Numbered from the stretch's first letter, positions 23,154 through 33,318 are shown. The stretch is DNA of 64,000 nt from Anaerolentibacter hominis (GCF_032380675.1 NZ_JAWDIX010000002.1:124001-188000); one strand, 5' to 3'. A program made the numbers and translations. The notes: generated by a model from the letters alone, not told the origin.

Positions 23154-24896
23154 ATGGACAGAAAAACAAAGATTGTATGTACCCTGGGACCTGCGACTGA
23201 TGATGACAGGGTGCTTCGGGATTTAATGCTGGAGGGCATGAATGTAGCCAGGCTTAATTTTTCCCACGGGGACTATGAGCAGCATACCAGAAATATTAAA
23301 AGAATCAGCAGGCTGCGGGAGGAACTTAATCTCCCTGTGGCAATTCTTCTGGACACCAAGGGGCCGGAAATCCGCCTGGGCAAAATAAAAGGGGATAAGG
23401 CAGAACTGAAAAAAGGACAAAGCTTTACCCTGACGGTGGAAGAGGCGGAGGGTGATTCTTCCAGAGCGTCTATTTCTTATAAAAATCTGATCGGGGATGT
23501 GTCCGCCGGTATGAAGATCCTCATAGACGACGGGCTGGTGGAACTGAAAGTTTTAAGCATCACGGAGACGGATATTATCTGTTCCGTTGAAAACGGAGGG
23601 GTGATTTCCAATAATAAGGGAGTCAATGTGCCGGGCGCGAATTTAAGCATGCCCTATATCAGCGAGAAGGACCGGCAGGATATTATATTCGGCATTGAGC
23701 ATGGCGTGGATTTTATTGCCGCATCCTTTGCCAGGTCGGCGGCGGATATTATTGAAGTGCGCAGAATTCTGGATGAATATCACTGCGACTTTATCAATAT
23801 TATAGCTAAGATTGAAAATATGCAGGGCGTGGACAACATCGACGAGATACTCCGGGTCTCCGACGGCGTTATGGTAGCCAGAGGGGATATGGGAGTGGAG
23901 ATTCCCTTCGAGGACGTACCTGTGATTCAGAAGAAGATAATCAAGAAGGTATACAACGCCGACAAACAGGTTATCACGGCGACGCAGATGCTGGATTCCA
24001 TGATGAAGAATCCCAGGCCTACCAGGGCGGAGGCCACCGATGTGGCGAATGCGATCTACGACGGGACAAGTGCCATCATGCTGTCGGGTGAGACGGCGGC
24101 GGGGCTCTATCCGGTAGAATCTCTCCGGACGATGGTGAAGATTGCCAGGAGAGCAGAGGAGGATATCAATTACAGAGGGCGTTTCAAGGCCAGAGAGAGT
24201 CTTGCAAATCCAGATGTGACCAATGCAATTTCCCACGCCACCTGTACAACGGCTATGGATCTGGATGCCGCGGCTATTATCACGGTGACCAAATCCGGCA
24301 AGACGGCCAGAATGATTTCCAAATACCGTCCGGACTGCCAGATTATCGGCTGCAGTACCAGGGAGCGGGTATGCCGCCAGATGAATCTGTCCTGGGGCGT
24401 GACTCCGATTGTGATTAAGGAGGAGCATAATACCGATGACCTCTTTGAGCATGCTGTGGAGGCGGCAGAGCGGGCCGGATATGTAAAGCCCGGCGAGCTG
24501 GTTGTGATTACAGCCGGCGTCCCTCTGGGAATTTCAGGAACGACTAATCTGATCAAGGTTCATGTCGTGGGAAATATGCTGCTAAAGGGAAAAGGCCTGG
24601 TAAATAAAAGGGTCTGCGCCAGTCTGTGTGTCTGCCGTGATGGCGGGGAACTGCTGGAGGAATTTAAGCAGGGGGATATTATTGTAATACCGAAAACAGA
24701 CAATGATATGATGGATCAATTAAAACAGGCTTCCGGTATTGTGGTGGAGGAAGGCGGAATTAATTCCCATGCCGCGATCGTGGGGTTAAGCCTTGATATT
24801 CCCGTTATTCTGGGAGCGGAGAATGCTACGAAGATTCTGAAATCCGGGGCGATCGTAACAATAGACGGAGAAAAAGGGACCGTTTCCTGTAATTAA
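23154..24896 (+). CDS. pyk: Pyruvate kinase with C-terminal PEP-utilizer domain
   Basis: 580 residues from ATG 23154 (after AAAGGAA). N-terminal KIVCTLGPATDD, substrate and Mg2+ loop LNFSHGDYEQH, and active-site signature IIAKIENMQGVDNIDEI; MVARGDMGVEIP and TRAEATDVANAIYDGTSA are classic. Residues 500-580 form the extra phosphohistidine-like domain found in many Firmicutes pyruvate kinases (GIVVEEGGINSHAAIVGLSL, with the histidine in NSHAA). It makes pyruvate and ATP from PEP and ADP, the last step of glycolysis. The length fits the long Firmicutes form. Confidence 0.97.
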   Translation: MDRKTKIVCTLGPATDDDRVLRDLMLEGMNVARLNFSHGDYEQHTRNIKRISRLREELNLPVAILLDTKGPEIRLGKIKGDKAELKKGQSFTLTVEEAEGDSSRASISYKNLIGDVSAGMKILIDDGLVELKVLSITETDIICSVENGGVISNNKGVNVPGANLSMPYISEKDRQDIIFGIEHGVDFIAASFARSAADIIEVRRILDEYHCDFINIIAKIENMQGVDNIDEILRVSDGVMVARGDMGVEIPFEDVPVIQKKIIKKVYNADKQVITATQMLDSMMKNPRPTRAEATDVANAIYDGTSAIMLSGETAAGLYPVESLRTMVKIARRAEEDINYRGRFKARESLANPDVTNAISHATCTTAMDLDAAAIITVTKSGKTARMISKYRPDCQIIGCSTRERVCRQMNLSWGVTPIVIKEEHNTDDLFEHAVEAAERAGYVKPGELVVITAGVPLGISGTTNLIKVHVVGNMLLKGKGLVNKRVCASLCVCRDGGELLEEFKQGDIIVIPKTDNDMMDQLKQASGIVVEEGGINSHAAIVGLSLDIPVILGAENATKILKSGAIVTIDGEKGTVSCN

Positions 24897-24945
24897 GAGG
24901 ATAAGAGTAACCAGGCATCCGTAAACGATGCGGAAAGAGGGTATC

Positions 24946-26082
24946 ATGGAAGGGAATAAAAAGATATATGGCAAGATACTGGCAAACATTCTGATGCACA
25001 TTATTGGGGCTTTGCTGCTGATTTTTGTCGCTCCAAGGCTCCTGGGCTTTTTCTGGCCCTTTGTGGTGGCCTGGATCATCGCCCTGATTGCCAATCCTCT
25101 TGTAAAGTTTCTGGATAAGAAAGTCAATATCAGGAGAAAACACAGCTCTGTTATCATTATCATTCTGGTGCTGGGAATTGTGGTGGGGCTTCTGTATCTG
25201 ATTATCAGCTTTCTGATTAAAGAGATTGCTTCCCTGGTGAACAACTGGCCGGAAATATATGCCGGACTGGAAGTACAGTTTAATGCCGCATTCCAGCATA
25301 TCCAGGGTTTTTATACCGCTCTGCCGGAGGGAATTCAGAATGTGGTTAACTCGCTGTTTACGGCAATCAATGATTTTGTCTCTAATCTGTTCTCCGGAGC
25401 GGGGGGTATGTCCGCAGGTTCTATAGCCGGTTTTGCAGGCAGCGCGACGAGAAACGTGGCGGGAGGACTGCTCAATACCCTGATTGTTTTCCTTTCCTCC
25501 TATTTCTTTATCGCGGAGAGGGACAATATGTCGAAAGCGTTCCGAAAAGCGCTTCCGGAACCGGTTATGGAAAAATATGATATGGTCCTGGGCTATTTCA
25601 AGAGTGCGGTGGGAGGGTATCTGAGCGCGCAGTTTAAGATCATGCTGATTCTGATTGTTGTCATGACTGTCTGGTTTGCCTTTATGCGTGTGCCCTATTA
25701 TTTTCTGCTGGCGCTGGGGATCGGTTTTCTGGACTTCCTGCCGGTATTCGGCACCGGTTTTGTGCTGTGGCCCTGGGCTCTTTACTGCCTGGTCACAGGT
25801 GACTATGTAAGGGTGATTGCCCTGGCGGTTCTCTATGTGGTCTGCCAGGTGCTGCACCAGCTGCTCCAACCTAAGATGGTAGGGGACAGTATTGGTTTAA
25901 GCCCTCTTATGACCTTGTTTTTACTCTTCATCGGATATCAATTTAAGGGTATCCTGGGCATGATTATCGCCCTTCCCATCGGTCTGGTGCTGATCAATTT
26001 TTACCGGGCGGGAACCTTTGACAATCTGATAAAAGGAATTAGGATTATCTGGAACGATCTGGGAGAATATCTGAAATACTGA
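24946..26082 (+). CDS. AI-2E family transporter (TqsA/YtvI type)
   Basis: 378 residues from ATG 24946, chosen because GGAAAGAGGG lies just in front; an in-frame ATG at 24928 is upstream of that site. Eight or so hydrophobic segments with a longer extracellular loop at about residues 95-165, and the conserved C-terminal part with FLDFLPVFGTG, QPKMVGDSIGLSPLMTLF and GILGMIIALPIGLV. The family exports small molecules or ions; TqsA was linked to autoinducer-2 release, but most members have no proven substrate. Confidence 0.9.
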   Translation: MEGNKKIYGKILANILMHIIGALLLIFVAPRLLGFFWPFVVAWIIALIANPLVKFLDKKVNIRRKHSSVIIIILVLGIVVGLLYLIISFLIKEIASLVNNWPEIYAGLEVQFNAAFQHIQGFYTALPEGIQNVVNSLFTAINDFVSNLFSGAGGMSAGSIAGFAGSATRNVAGGLLNTLIVFLSSYFFIAERDNMSKAFRKALPEPVMEKYDMVLGYFKSAVGGYLSAQFKIMLILIVVMTVWFAFMRVPYYFLLALGIGFLDFLPVFGTGFVLWPWALYCLVTGDYVRVIALAVLYVVCQVLHQLLQPKMVGDSIGLSPLMTLFLLFIGYQFKGILGMIIALPIGLVLINFYRAGTFDNLIKGIRIIWNDLGEYLKY

Positions 26083-26124
26083 CCTGACAAACAGCCTTTT
26101 TTCCACAGAAAGGATGGTGGGAGC

Positions 26125-26640
26125 ATGAAATTAAAGATGGTGTTTATTTTTCTTTTGGCGGCTGTGTTATTAACCGCCTGCAGGAAAGTTACCCCTCCTT
26201 CCGATGTCAAGGCCCCTCAGTGGGCAGGCTATACGTTTGACGACAGTGACCGGGGAGTTAAGTTCAGCATCTCCTATCCGGAGAACTGGACGCTGTCCGA
26301 GGAGCGGGGCTGGGACGGTGATGAAACCAGGGATGCAAGCCCGGACACAGGGATTTCCTTCTCCTTTGGTTCAGACGAAAGAGTGTCCGTTGCGGCCATG
26401 CTGTTTACCCCGTACGAGTTCGGAGCGGGGGATTATGTAACGGAGGAATTTGAGACGGAGGCCGGTTTAAAGGGAACGAAGTATACGGATTTAACCGGGG
26501 ATAGAATCTCGGTGATTTATGCGTACAGCGGCAGGGAGGATCTGCCCTGGTATTTTGCCTCTGTTAATATGAGTGAAACAACGTATGACAGCAATAAAGA
26601 TGACATAGAAAAGGCTGCAAAAAGTTTTAAATTAGATTAG
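26125..26640 (+). CDS. Small lipoprotein of unknown function
   Basis: 171 residues with a lipoprotein signal peptide: basic start MKLKM, hydrophobic core, lipobox LLTAC with Cys19. The rest is soluble (FSISYPENWTLSEERG and YFASVNMSETTYDSN), a pattern seen in PsbP-like or DUF1795-like exported proteins. The start ATG follows AGGATGGTGGGAG. The stop codon TAG lies in GATTAG, which is also the outer end of the adjacent palindromic repeat, so insertion of that repeat may have set the C-terminus. Confidence 0.75.
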   Translation: MKLKMVFIFLLAAVLLTACRKVTPPSDVKAPQWAGYTFDDSDRGVKFSISYPENWTLSEERGWDGDETRDASPDTGISFSFGSDERVSVAAMLFTPYEFGAGDYVTEEFETEAGLKGTKYTDLTGDRISVIYAYSGREDLPWYFASVNMSETTYDSNKDDIEKAAKSFKLD

Positions 26641-26757
26641 GGTGTCAAAACAGTGCTTTGCACTGGTTCTGTGCCCGTATATGGATTGTAAGCTTGTTTA
26701 CATATCCATATACGGGCACAGGACATAGCGCCAAAGGTGCTTTTGACATCCTGATCC
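26635..26757 (+). repeat. Nested palindromic repeat family 4, copy A
   Basis: Outer part GATTAG-GGTGTCAAAACAG...AGGTGCTTTTGACATC matches the element at 48927-48978 in inverted orientation. It is interrupted by about 70 bp holding CAGTGC-TTT-GCACTG and a perfect 18-bp stem, 26669-26686 with 26704-26721 (arm contains TGTGCCCGTATATGGAT), around a 17-nt loop. The copy at 48.9 kb lacks this inner segment, so this looks like one palindromic element inserted in another. Confidence 0.8.
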
Positions 26758-26865
26758 ATATGAATAAATAACAGATTTGCGGACGAAATCCGCGAACGAA
26801 GTATGAAAAGTTGCTGCAGAAGGAGTTCTGATTCGGCAGCTTTTTTCATCAGAGAGGTACTACAT

Positions 26866-27999
26866 ATGAAAATAATGCATCTGGCGGATCTGCACATCGG
26901 CAAGAACGTCAACGGATTTTCCATGCTGCCGGAACAGGAGTATGTGCTGGACCAAATACTGAATATTGTGAAAGAAGAGAATGTGGACGGGGTTTTGCTG
27001 GCAGGGGATCTGTATGACCGCCCGGTACCCTCCGCAGAGGCAGTTACATTGATGGACCGTTTCTTAACGGCCCTCTCGGGTTTCGGTGTATTTGTGATCG
27101 CCATTTCCGGGAATCATGATTCCCCGGAGCGGATTCAATACATGAGCGGGATGTTAAAAGAGCAGAGAATGTACCTGAATGGAAGATTCCAGGTTCCTAT
27201 GGAGAAGATCACCCTGGAGGATGGCTACGGCCCCGTTCATTTTTACCTGCTGCCCTTTGCAAGACCGGCCGTGATGGCTGCCTGTATGGGGACGGAGGAT
27301 AAAACTTGCGGCGCCTGTGTTAAATCCCTTCTGGAACGGACAAGTCTGAATGAAAAGGAACGTAATATTATAGTGCTGCACCATTTTGTCACCGGTGGCG
27401 GCGATATCGTGGAAGAGATGGAAGGGGAGCTGGCTCTCGGCGGTACGGAGAGCGTGGATGTACATTTCTTTGACAGATTTGATTATGTGGCAATGGGACA
27501 CATTCACAGAGGCCAGAGGCTGATCCGGGAGACCGTCCGGTACGCGGGCTCGCCGCTTAAATATTCCTTTTCCGAGGAGGGGCATACAAAACGTGCTGTC
27601 CTGATCACTCTCAAGGATAAAGGAAATGCGGAGATTCATTTCCATGAACTTATGCCCCGGCATGATTTACGCTCGATACGGGGTAGGCTTTCGGACCTGA
27701 TTGATCCGGAGATCGTTAAGCTTGCCGATCCCGCGGATTATCTGAAGGTTACGCTGACGGACGATACCGCCCTCCTGGAACCGATGAAAAGCCTGCGGGC
27801 CGTCTATCCCAATGTGATGCAGCTGGTGCTGGAGAGAACATTAACGGAAGGGGGAGGCAGCCGTCTTACAGCGGGAGAAGTGAGGAGGCGTACGCCAAAG
27901 GAGATGTTCCGGGAGTTTTATACCGGGGTATGCGGTCAGGAATTTACAGAAGAGAAGGAAGCTCTCCTGGATGAGCTGCTTGCGGGAGGTGCTGAATGA
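26866..27999 (+). CDS. sbcD: Exonuclease SbcCD subunit D
   Basis: 377-residue calcineurin-like nuclease. Metal-binding motifs in order: MHLADLHIGKN (Asp8, His10), LLAGDLYDRP, ISGNHDSPERI, IIVLHHFVTGG and MGHIHRGQ. The start ATG 26866 follows AGAGAGG; the frame is open further upstream without a ribosome site. With SbcC it forms the Mre11-Rad50-like complex that opens hairpin DNA and removes protein-blocked ends. Its stop overlaps the sbcC start (ATGA). In a window this rich in long perfect palindromes, an SbcCD system is expected to shape which palindromes persist. Confidence 0.97.
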   Translation: MKIMHLADLHIGKNVNGFSMLPEQEYVLDQILNIVKEENVDGVLLAGDLYDRPVPSAEAVTLMDRFLTALSGFGVFVIAISGNHDSPERIQYMSGMLKEQRMYLNGRFQVPMEKITLEDGYGPVHFYLLPFARPAVMAACMGTEDKTCGACVKSLLERTSLNEKERNIIVLHHFVTGGGDIVEEMEGELALGGTESVDVHFFDRFDYVAMGHIHRGQRLIRETVRYAGSPLKYSFSEEGHTKRAVLITLKDKGNAEIHFHELMPRHDLRSIRGRLSDLIDPEIVKLADPADYLKVTLTDDTALLEPMKSLRAVYPNVMQLVLERTLTEGGGSRLTAGEVRRRTPKEMFREFYTGVCGQEFTEEKEALLDELLAGGAE

Positions 28000-30806
28000 A
28001 ACCGGTTAAATTGACGCTGGGCTGCTGGGGGCCCTATCCGGGCCAGGTTACAATCGACTTTACCAGATTTTATGAGAGAGGCCTTTTTTTGATCACCGGC
28101 CCCACAGGCGGTGGAAAAACCAGTATATTTGATGGGATTACCTATGCACTTTATGGGAATGTGAGCGGACGGGGAAGAGGAAAAAATTCCCTGCGCAGCG
28201 ACTTCGCAGACGGGACGGGAATGACATTCGCAGAATTTGAATTTTCCCACCAGGGACAGAAGTACCTTATACGCCGGGAACCCCGTTATGACAGAATGAA
28301 AAAGAGGGGAGCGGGAACGATCACTGTGAATGAAAAGGCTGCTCTGTACCGGGAAGGCAAAGAACCGGTCAGCGGGCCGGCGGAGGTAACGGCGGCAGTG
28401 ACGGAACTTCTGGGGATAGGCTATGAGCAGTTTAAGCAGATTGTGATGATCGCTCAGGGAGAGTTTATAGAAGTTCTGCAGGCAGGTTCGAAGGAGAGGG
28501 TGGAAATACTGCGCAATCTCTTCGGAACCCAGTACTATGAAAAACTCCAGGGGAGTCTTGCCGAGCGGGCAAATTCACTGGAGAAACAACTTATCGACTG
28601 CCGGAGGAAGCTGGAAGAAAATATTGCTATGGCAGATCCCGGGGATGAGGAAGAAGCAGGAGATTCCATGTCTGTAAAGGAACTCTCTTTTGCTGCCGCA
28701 GAAGAAAGGCTGAAGGAACTATTAAAACAGGACAAGAAGGATGCGCATGGACTTGCCCTGGCTATTCTTACGCTGGATAAGCGCATATCAGATGCCGCAC
28801 AGTTCTGGACTCTGTTTGAAGAAGCCGGAAAGAGCCTGAAAGAATCGAGAGAACAGGCCAGCCGGTGGCAGGAGAAGCTTACGGAGGCCAGAAAGGAAAG
28901 CAGCAGAATATCGGAGGAAGAAAAGGAGATACCAAATCTTCTGAAAGCCGCCGCAGCGCTGGAAGAGCGGAAATTTGCAGTGGAAAAGCTCCTCCCTGCA
29001 CTCTCCCGGAGAGAAGAAGTAAGCCGCCGCAGACAGGCCTGCCTCGCAGAGGAAAAAAGAGCGGAGGAACAGCTTGCGGACTGTATAGCGCAGCTTGAGC
29101 AGGCCGGATTGGAAAAGGAAGAGCTGAACCGGGAAAGAGAAGGGCTTAAGGATGCGGAGCAGTTTCTGGCAGAGAAAAGAGTGATCGGCGAGCGCGTCGG
29201 GAGGCAGAGGGAGGAACTTATTTCCATTGCTGATTTAGAGGAAAGACTTGACCGGGAGCTAAGACAGCTGGCCCTGCTTCAGAAAAGCTACCGGGAACGG
29301 GAGCAGGAGACGGAGCAGAAAAAGAGGGATTATGAGAGTGCCAGGAAGGTCTACAGGGATGACAGCGTGGGCCTGCTTGCACAGGAACTAATAGAGGGGG
29401 AACCCTGCCCGGTGTGCGGCTCCACAAGCCATCCGTGTCTGGCAAAAGGTTCCGGAAAAATACCGGATGAATTAAGCCTGAAGAAACTGGAGGCAGAGTA
29501 CGAGGCATGCCGTTCATCCTGTGAACAGGTATACAGGGAAGCAATTGAGAAAAAAAGCCTGACCGATAGCCTGAAAAAGCAGGAAGAAGAGCAGTGGCTT
29601 AAATTAAAAATAGAGGGAAGAACCTCTGTGGAAGCGCTGCTCGCGGAAAATGAAAGGCTGGGAGAGCAGCAAAGCCGGGAGATACGGGAGCTGGAGAATC
29701 AGATCAAGAGGCGGAAACGGCTGGAGGAGAGCCTGAGGCAGCAGGAAGAAAAAATACAGAAACTAAGCCGCGGGAAAGAAGAGGCTCTGGTTCTGCGGAT
29801 GGAAAAACAGCAGGAAAAGAAAAGACTGGAGGATAAACTGCGGGAAGACAGCAGTCAATTGCAGGAGGAATATGACCGGCTCAGAATCAGTATACCGGAG
29901 CTGACAGCGGAGACAGAGCTGAAAGCGACGGTTTTTCAGGAGCTTCAGGAGAAACTTGAGAGCCAGAAGGTGCAGACGGAGAAGAAGGCTGAGAAAATCA
30001 GGCAGCAGTCGGAAAATCTGAAAGCAGCGCTCAATCAGGCGGAGTCCGCCGCTTATATGGCAGAAAACGCTCTCAAGAAAGCCGAAGCGGAGATGGAGGA
30101 GCGCAGGAAAGCCGCAGAGGGCCGGGAGAGCACGGAAAGACTGGAACAGCAAAGAGACGAAAAACGAAATCAGCAGAAAAAGCTGGAGGCCAGAATAACC
30201 ATGAATCAGAAGGCTGTCCGGGCGATCGGGGAAAACCGGAGGCAGATGGAAAAACTGGAGAAAGCATACGGTATCGCAAAGGACCTGGATAATGCGGCCC
30301 GGGGAAAAAACCGGGCAAGGGTTGAATTGGAGCAGTATGTTCTGGCTTCCTATTTTCAGGAGGTTTTGTATGCGGCCAATAAAAGGCTCTACGCTATGAC
30401 CGGGGGACGGTATGAGCTGCAAATCGTGGAGCAGGTTACTGACAAAAGGACCAAGGACAGTCTGGGACTTGAGGTGCTGGATTATTATACCGGGAGGAAA
30501 CGGCCGGTTCAGACGATGTCGGGAGGAGAATCCTTTCAGGCGGCCCTGGCCCTCTCTCTCGGTCTGTCTGATACCGTGCAGGGCAATGCCGGCGGCATCC
30601 GGATTGAGACACTTTTTGTGGACGAAGGGTTCGGGGCGCTGGACCCTGGTGCGCTGGATCAGGCGATTCAGATGCTGACAGGATCGGCAGGAGGCGGAAA
30701 CAGGATGGTGGGAATTATTTCCCATGTAGAGGAACTGAAAGAGAGAATCCCGGACCAGATTGAGGTGATTCGGGGAAGGGACGGCAGCTGGGTCCGGGAG
30801 AGGTAG
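27996..30806 (+). CDS. sbcC: Exonuclease SbcCD subunit C (Rad50-like ATPase)
   Basis: 936-residue SMC-type ATPase. Walker A is GPTGGGKTS near residue 35; two long coiled-coil arms (about residues 180-460 and 490-770, rich in E, K, L and R) flank the zinc hook CPVC near residue 470; the C-terminal half has the signature MSGGESFQAALALSLGLS and Walker B TLFVDEGFGALDP. Length and layout are normal. It is coupled to sbcD by a 4-bp overlap. Confidence 0.97.
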   Translation: MKPVKLTLGCWGPYPGQVTIDFTRFYERGLFLITGPTGGGKTSIFDGITYALYGNVSGRGRGKNSLRSDFADGTGMTFAEFEFSHQGQKYLIRREPRYDRMKKRGAGTITVNEKAALYREGKEPVSGPAEVTAAVTELLGIGYEQFKQIVMIAQGEFIEVLQAGSKERVEILRNLFGTQYYEKLQGSLAERANSLEKQLIDCRRKLEENIAMADPGDEEEAGDSMSVKELSFAAAEERLKELLKQDKKDAHGLALAILTLDKRISDAAQFWTLFEEAGKSLKESREQASRWQEKLTEARKESSRISEEEKEIPNLLKAAAALEERKFAVEKLLPALSRREEVSRRRQACLAEEKRAEEQLADCIAQLEQAGLEKEELNREREGLKDAEQFLAEKRVIGERVGRQREELISIADLEERLDRELRQLALLQKSYREREQETEQKKRDYESARKVYRDDSVGLLAQELIEGEPCPVCGSTSHPCLAKGSGKIPDELSLKKLEAEYEACRSSCEQVYREAIEKKSLTDSLKKQEEEQWLKLKIEGRTSVEALLAENERLGEQQSREIRELENQIKRRKRLEESLRQQEEKIQKLSRGKEEALVLRMEKQQEKKRLEDKLREDSSQLQEEYDRLRISIPELTAETELKATVFQELQEKLESQKVQTEKKAEKIRQQSENLKAALNQAESAAYMAENALKKAEAEMEERRKAAEGRESTERLEQQRDEKRNQQKKLEARITMNQKAVRAIGENRRQMEKLEKAYGIAKDLDNAARGKNRARVELEQYVLASYFQEVLYAANKRLYAMTGGRYELQIVEQVTDKRTKDSLGLEVLDYYTGRKRPVQTMSGGESFQAALALSLGLSDTVQGNAGGIRIETLFVDEGFGALDPGALDQAIQMLTGSAGGGNRMVGIISHVEELKERIPDQIEVIRGRDGSWVRER

Positions 30807-30921
30807 GGAATCTGCGGTCTTCCTTCGATTGACATTTCCCCGGGCAGCCATTAAAATTAAAATTAGCTAAGTTTTCCAGAACGGGAGCAGAGGAATGGTG
30901 AAAGAGAAAGGCAGGGAGCAT

Positions 30922-32061
30922 ATGGAATACAGAGAGATAGGTAAAACAGGGAAGAAGAGCAGTATTATAGGTTTGGGCTGTGAACATCTGGACGGAAAGC
31001 CTTATGAGCAGGTGAAAGAGACGATCGACGCGGCGCTTGAAAATGGTGTGAATATTCTGGACGTATTTATGCCTGGAAAAGAGGTTCGGGAGAATATAGC
31101 CAGAGCTCTGGGGGACCGCAGAGATAAGGTGCTGATTCAGGGCCACATCGGTTCCACGGATATCCATCAGCAGTATGATATCAGCAGGGATATGCCCACA
31201 GTAAAGAAATACTTTGAGGATCTGCTGCGCATATTCGGCTATATTGATTTTGGCATGATGTTTTTTATCGACACGGAAGAAGATTTTAAAGGTGTTTTTG
31301 AGACGGATTTTGCGGACTATGTGCAGAAACTCAAAGAGCAGGGATACATAAAGCATATCGGTTTCAGCTGCCACAATCCGAAGATGGCGCAGCGTGTGAT
31401 CGAAACGGGACTGCCGGAGATGATGATGTTCAGTATTAATCCGGCCTTTGACCTGTATCCGGTGGAATATAATGCGCTGGATGAGCTTCACCAGGGTTTG
31501 AATAACGAAGCCTTCCGCGGCTTTGATCCCTCCCGTGCGGCCCTGTATAAATTATGTGAACAGAAGAACATCGGCATCAATGTTATGAAGACACTGGGCG
31601 CCGGCAAGCTGATTTCAGCGGAGCATACGCCTTTTGACAAGCCGCTCACCGTAGCACAGTGTATTCACTATGCGCTTACCCGCCCTGCGGTGGCGAGCGT
31701 TATGCTGGGCTGCCAGACTGGGGATGAAATCAAGAACGCGGTTCGCTACCTGAATATGAGCGATGCCGAGAGAGACTATACGCCTGTCCTGAATACACTG
31801 CGCAACGACTTCGCGGGAAATTGTGTTTACTGCAGCCACTGCCAGCCCTGTCCGATGGAAATTGACATTGCGGCAGTTAATAAATATCTGGATATTGCAA
31901 AACTGGATCTTGGCAATGTGCCGTCCTCGATCCGTTCCCACTATGCGGGGCTTGCCCGCAGCGGAAAAGACTGCATTGCCTGCGGAAGCTGTGAGAAGCG
32001 GTGTCCGTTTGGTGTGCCGATTATTGAAAATATGTCGGCGGCGGCAGAGATTTTTAAATAG
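30922..32061 (+). CDS. Aldo/keto reductase with C-terminal 4Fe-4S domain
   Basis: 379 residues from ATG 30922 (AAAGGCAGGGAG upstream); ATG 30895 in the same frame is too close to its own purine-rich site. The N-terminal 280 residues form an aldo/keto reductase barrel (EYREIGKTGKKSSIIGLGC, with YIKHIGFSCHNP and TLGAGKLIS). The C-terminus carries a ferredoxin-like cysteine pattern: CVYCSHCQPCP followed by CIACGSCEKRCPFGVP, enough for two iron-sulfur clusters. Such fusions are common in anaerobic clostridia; the substrate is unknown. Confidence 0.9.
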   Translation: MEYREIGKTGKKSSIIGLGCEHLDGKPYEQVKETIDAALENGVNILDVFMPGKEVRENIARALGDRRDKVLIQGHIGSTDIHQQYDISRDMPTVKKYFEDLLRIFGYIDFGMMFFIDTEEDFKGVFETDFADYVQKLKEQGYIKHIGFSCHNPKMAQRVIETGLPEMMMFSINPAFDLYPVEYNALDELHQGLNNEAFRGFDPSRAALYKLCEQKNIGINVMKTLGAGKLISAEHTPFDKPLTVAQCIHYALTRPAVASVMLGCQTGDEIKNAVRYLNMSDAERDYTPVLNTLRNDFAGNCVYCSHCQPCPMEIDIAAVNKYLDIAKLDLGNVPSSIRSHYAGLARSGKDCIACGSCEKRCPFGVPIIENMSAAAEIFK

Positions 32062-32131
32062 GAGAAATGCTTCAATTATGAAACCGGCAGACAGTACCGC
32101 TTTATTTGGCACTGCCTGCCGGAGAATCCCG

Positions 32132-32170
32132 CAAGCCCCTCAAGATTGAGGGGCTTGTACTTTGTTATTT
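32132..32170 (+). terminator. Terminator of the aldo/keto reductase gene
   Basis: Perfect 10-bp stem CAAGCCCCTC (32132-32141) / GAGGGGCTTG (32148-32157) followed by TACTTTGTTATTT. A second inverted repeat, CCGGCAG...CTGCCGG (about 32083-32122), stands just before it. The T-rich tail overlaps the stop codon of the convergent gene. Confidence 0.85.
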
Positions 32171-32806
32171 AATAGCAGCTACCGGGTGCCGGATCACAGT
32201 TTTTAAGCGCTCCGGCGCGGCCCTTCTGGGGTCGCTTAAGTATATCTCATGATGCATGCGCTGTCCGGTAAAATCTTCCCGATACCCCTGGTCTGTGAGA
32301 AACTGATTCATCCGGGCGGTCGTGGCCGGTTCCTCGTCATAACTTCCCAGATGCATACACTGGACGCACAACCCTTCCTCCAGGGGGAAAAGATAAGCTT
32401 TTTTTGTATCCAATTTCTTTTTCCGCATCGCTTCCTCCTTCGCCCAGTCAAATACTTCGGGGGTTACAAATTCAGGCAGGCGGATCATGGAGATCCAGCA
32501 AAAGCCCGACTTATTAGCGTAATCCACTCCCGGACTGCCGTCTGCCATCCGCCACAGGCCCTCCAGCGGAGGAACCACATAGGGATAATATCCTTCTATC
32601 TGCTGTCCGCTTTTATAGCTCATTTTTAATGTATAGGAGATGGCGTAGAGAAGTTCAAGAGCCGTCTTATATTCCCCGTGAGGATCATTGGGGTTGCCCT
32701 CGCCCTCTACTGCGGCAAAATGCATAGGGGGAACCTGAATCAGAACCGGGTCTTTGCCGGGCAGATATAAATCTTTGTATTCTTTCTTATAGTCAAACGT
32801 CTGCAT
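32165..32806 (-). CDS. GyrI-like small-molecule-binding protein
   Basis: 213 residues from ATG 32806, preceded by GGAGGT. It lacks a helix-turn-helix and consists of a tandem SHS2-like GyrI/BmrR fold: VLIQVPPMHFAAVEGEGNPN, GYYPYVVPPLEGLWRM, then CVQCMHLGSYDEEPATTARM. Proteins like this bind hydrophobic ligands, or hydrolyse electrophiles in some cases. It follows the DUF3788 gene by 14 bp and is probably in one transcript with it. Confidence 0.85.
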   Translation of the reverse strand: MQTFDYKKEYKDLYLPGKDPVLIQVPPMHFAAVEGEGNPNDPHGEYKTALELLYAISYTLKMSYKSGQQIEGYYPYVVPPLEGLWRMADGSPGVDYANKSGFCWISMIRLPEFVTPEVFDWAKEEAMRKKKLDTKKAYLFPLEEGLCVQCMHLGSYDEEPATTARMNQFLTDQGYREDFTGQRMHHEIYLSDPRRAAPERLKTVIRHPVAAIK

Positions 32807-32820
32807 CGTTACCTCCGTTT

Positions 32821-33237
32821 CTAACCTTTCCTGTTTGGTTTCCGCTTTATAAACAAAAGCCGTTCCATATCGGGGAAAAGAGATGTGTCGGTCAGAGGAA
32901 ACATCATCCACTTTCCGTCATGATATACATTTGTTTCATCGTATATTTTCTGAATAGCGGGGGAGTAGCGCTCCCGGTCTGCCTCGAACCGGCTCTGTTC
33001 CATTTTTCCAAAAATAATGAGAAAACCAAGCTCATTCTTTCTGGCATACAGGGCACAGAGAGTTTTGCCGCCTCTCCTGAACTTATACTCAAAGTCCCAG
33101 GCCTTGCCGCCGGTATTCCATATATGGTCCATATCATACTTTGCGTCAATCTGTCCGCACAGGGCATTCCAGACGGAAAGAAGGGGACGTCCCATCAGAT
33201 TACACAGTTCTTCTTCTGTCGGTATCTTATCCAGCAT
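32821..33237 (-). CDS. DUF3788-family protein
   Basis: 138 residues, soluble. The WNTGGKAWDFEYKFRRGGKT, LCALYARKNELGFLIIFGK and YHDGKWMMFPL segments are typical of PF12663 (DUF3788), small cytoplasmic proteins of unknown function that commonly pair with GyrI-like proteins, as here. The start ATG has GAGGGAGGAA in front. Confidence 0.85.
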   Translation of the reverse strand: MLDKIPTEEELCNLMGRPLLSVWNALCGQIDAKYDMDHIWNTGGKAWDFEYKFRRGGKTLCALYARKNELGFLIIFGKMEQSRFEADRERYSPAIQKIYDETNVYHDGKWMMFPLTDTSLFPDMERLLFIKRKPNRKG

Positions 33238-33318
33238 TCAAATTCCTCCCTCATTTGCTTGTTTCTTTATATATAGCACAATAAATATGACAACTGCATG
33301 TCAGGTTAAAAATGGGGG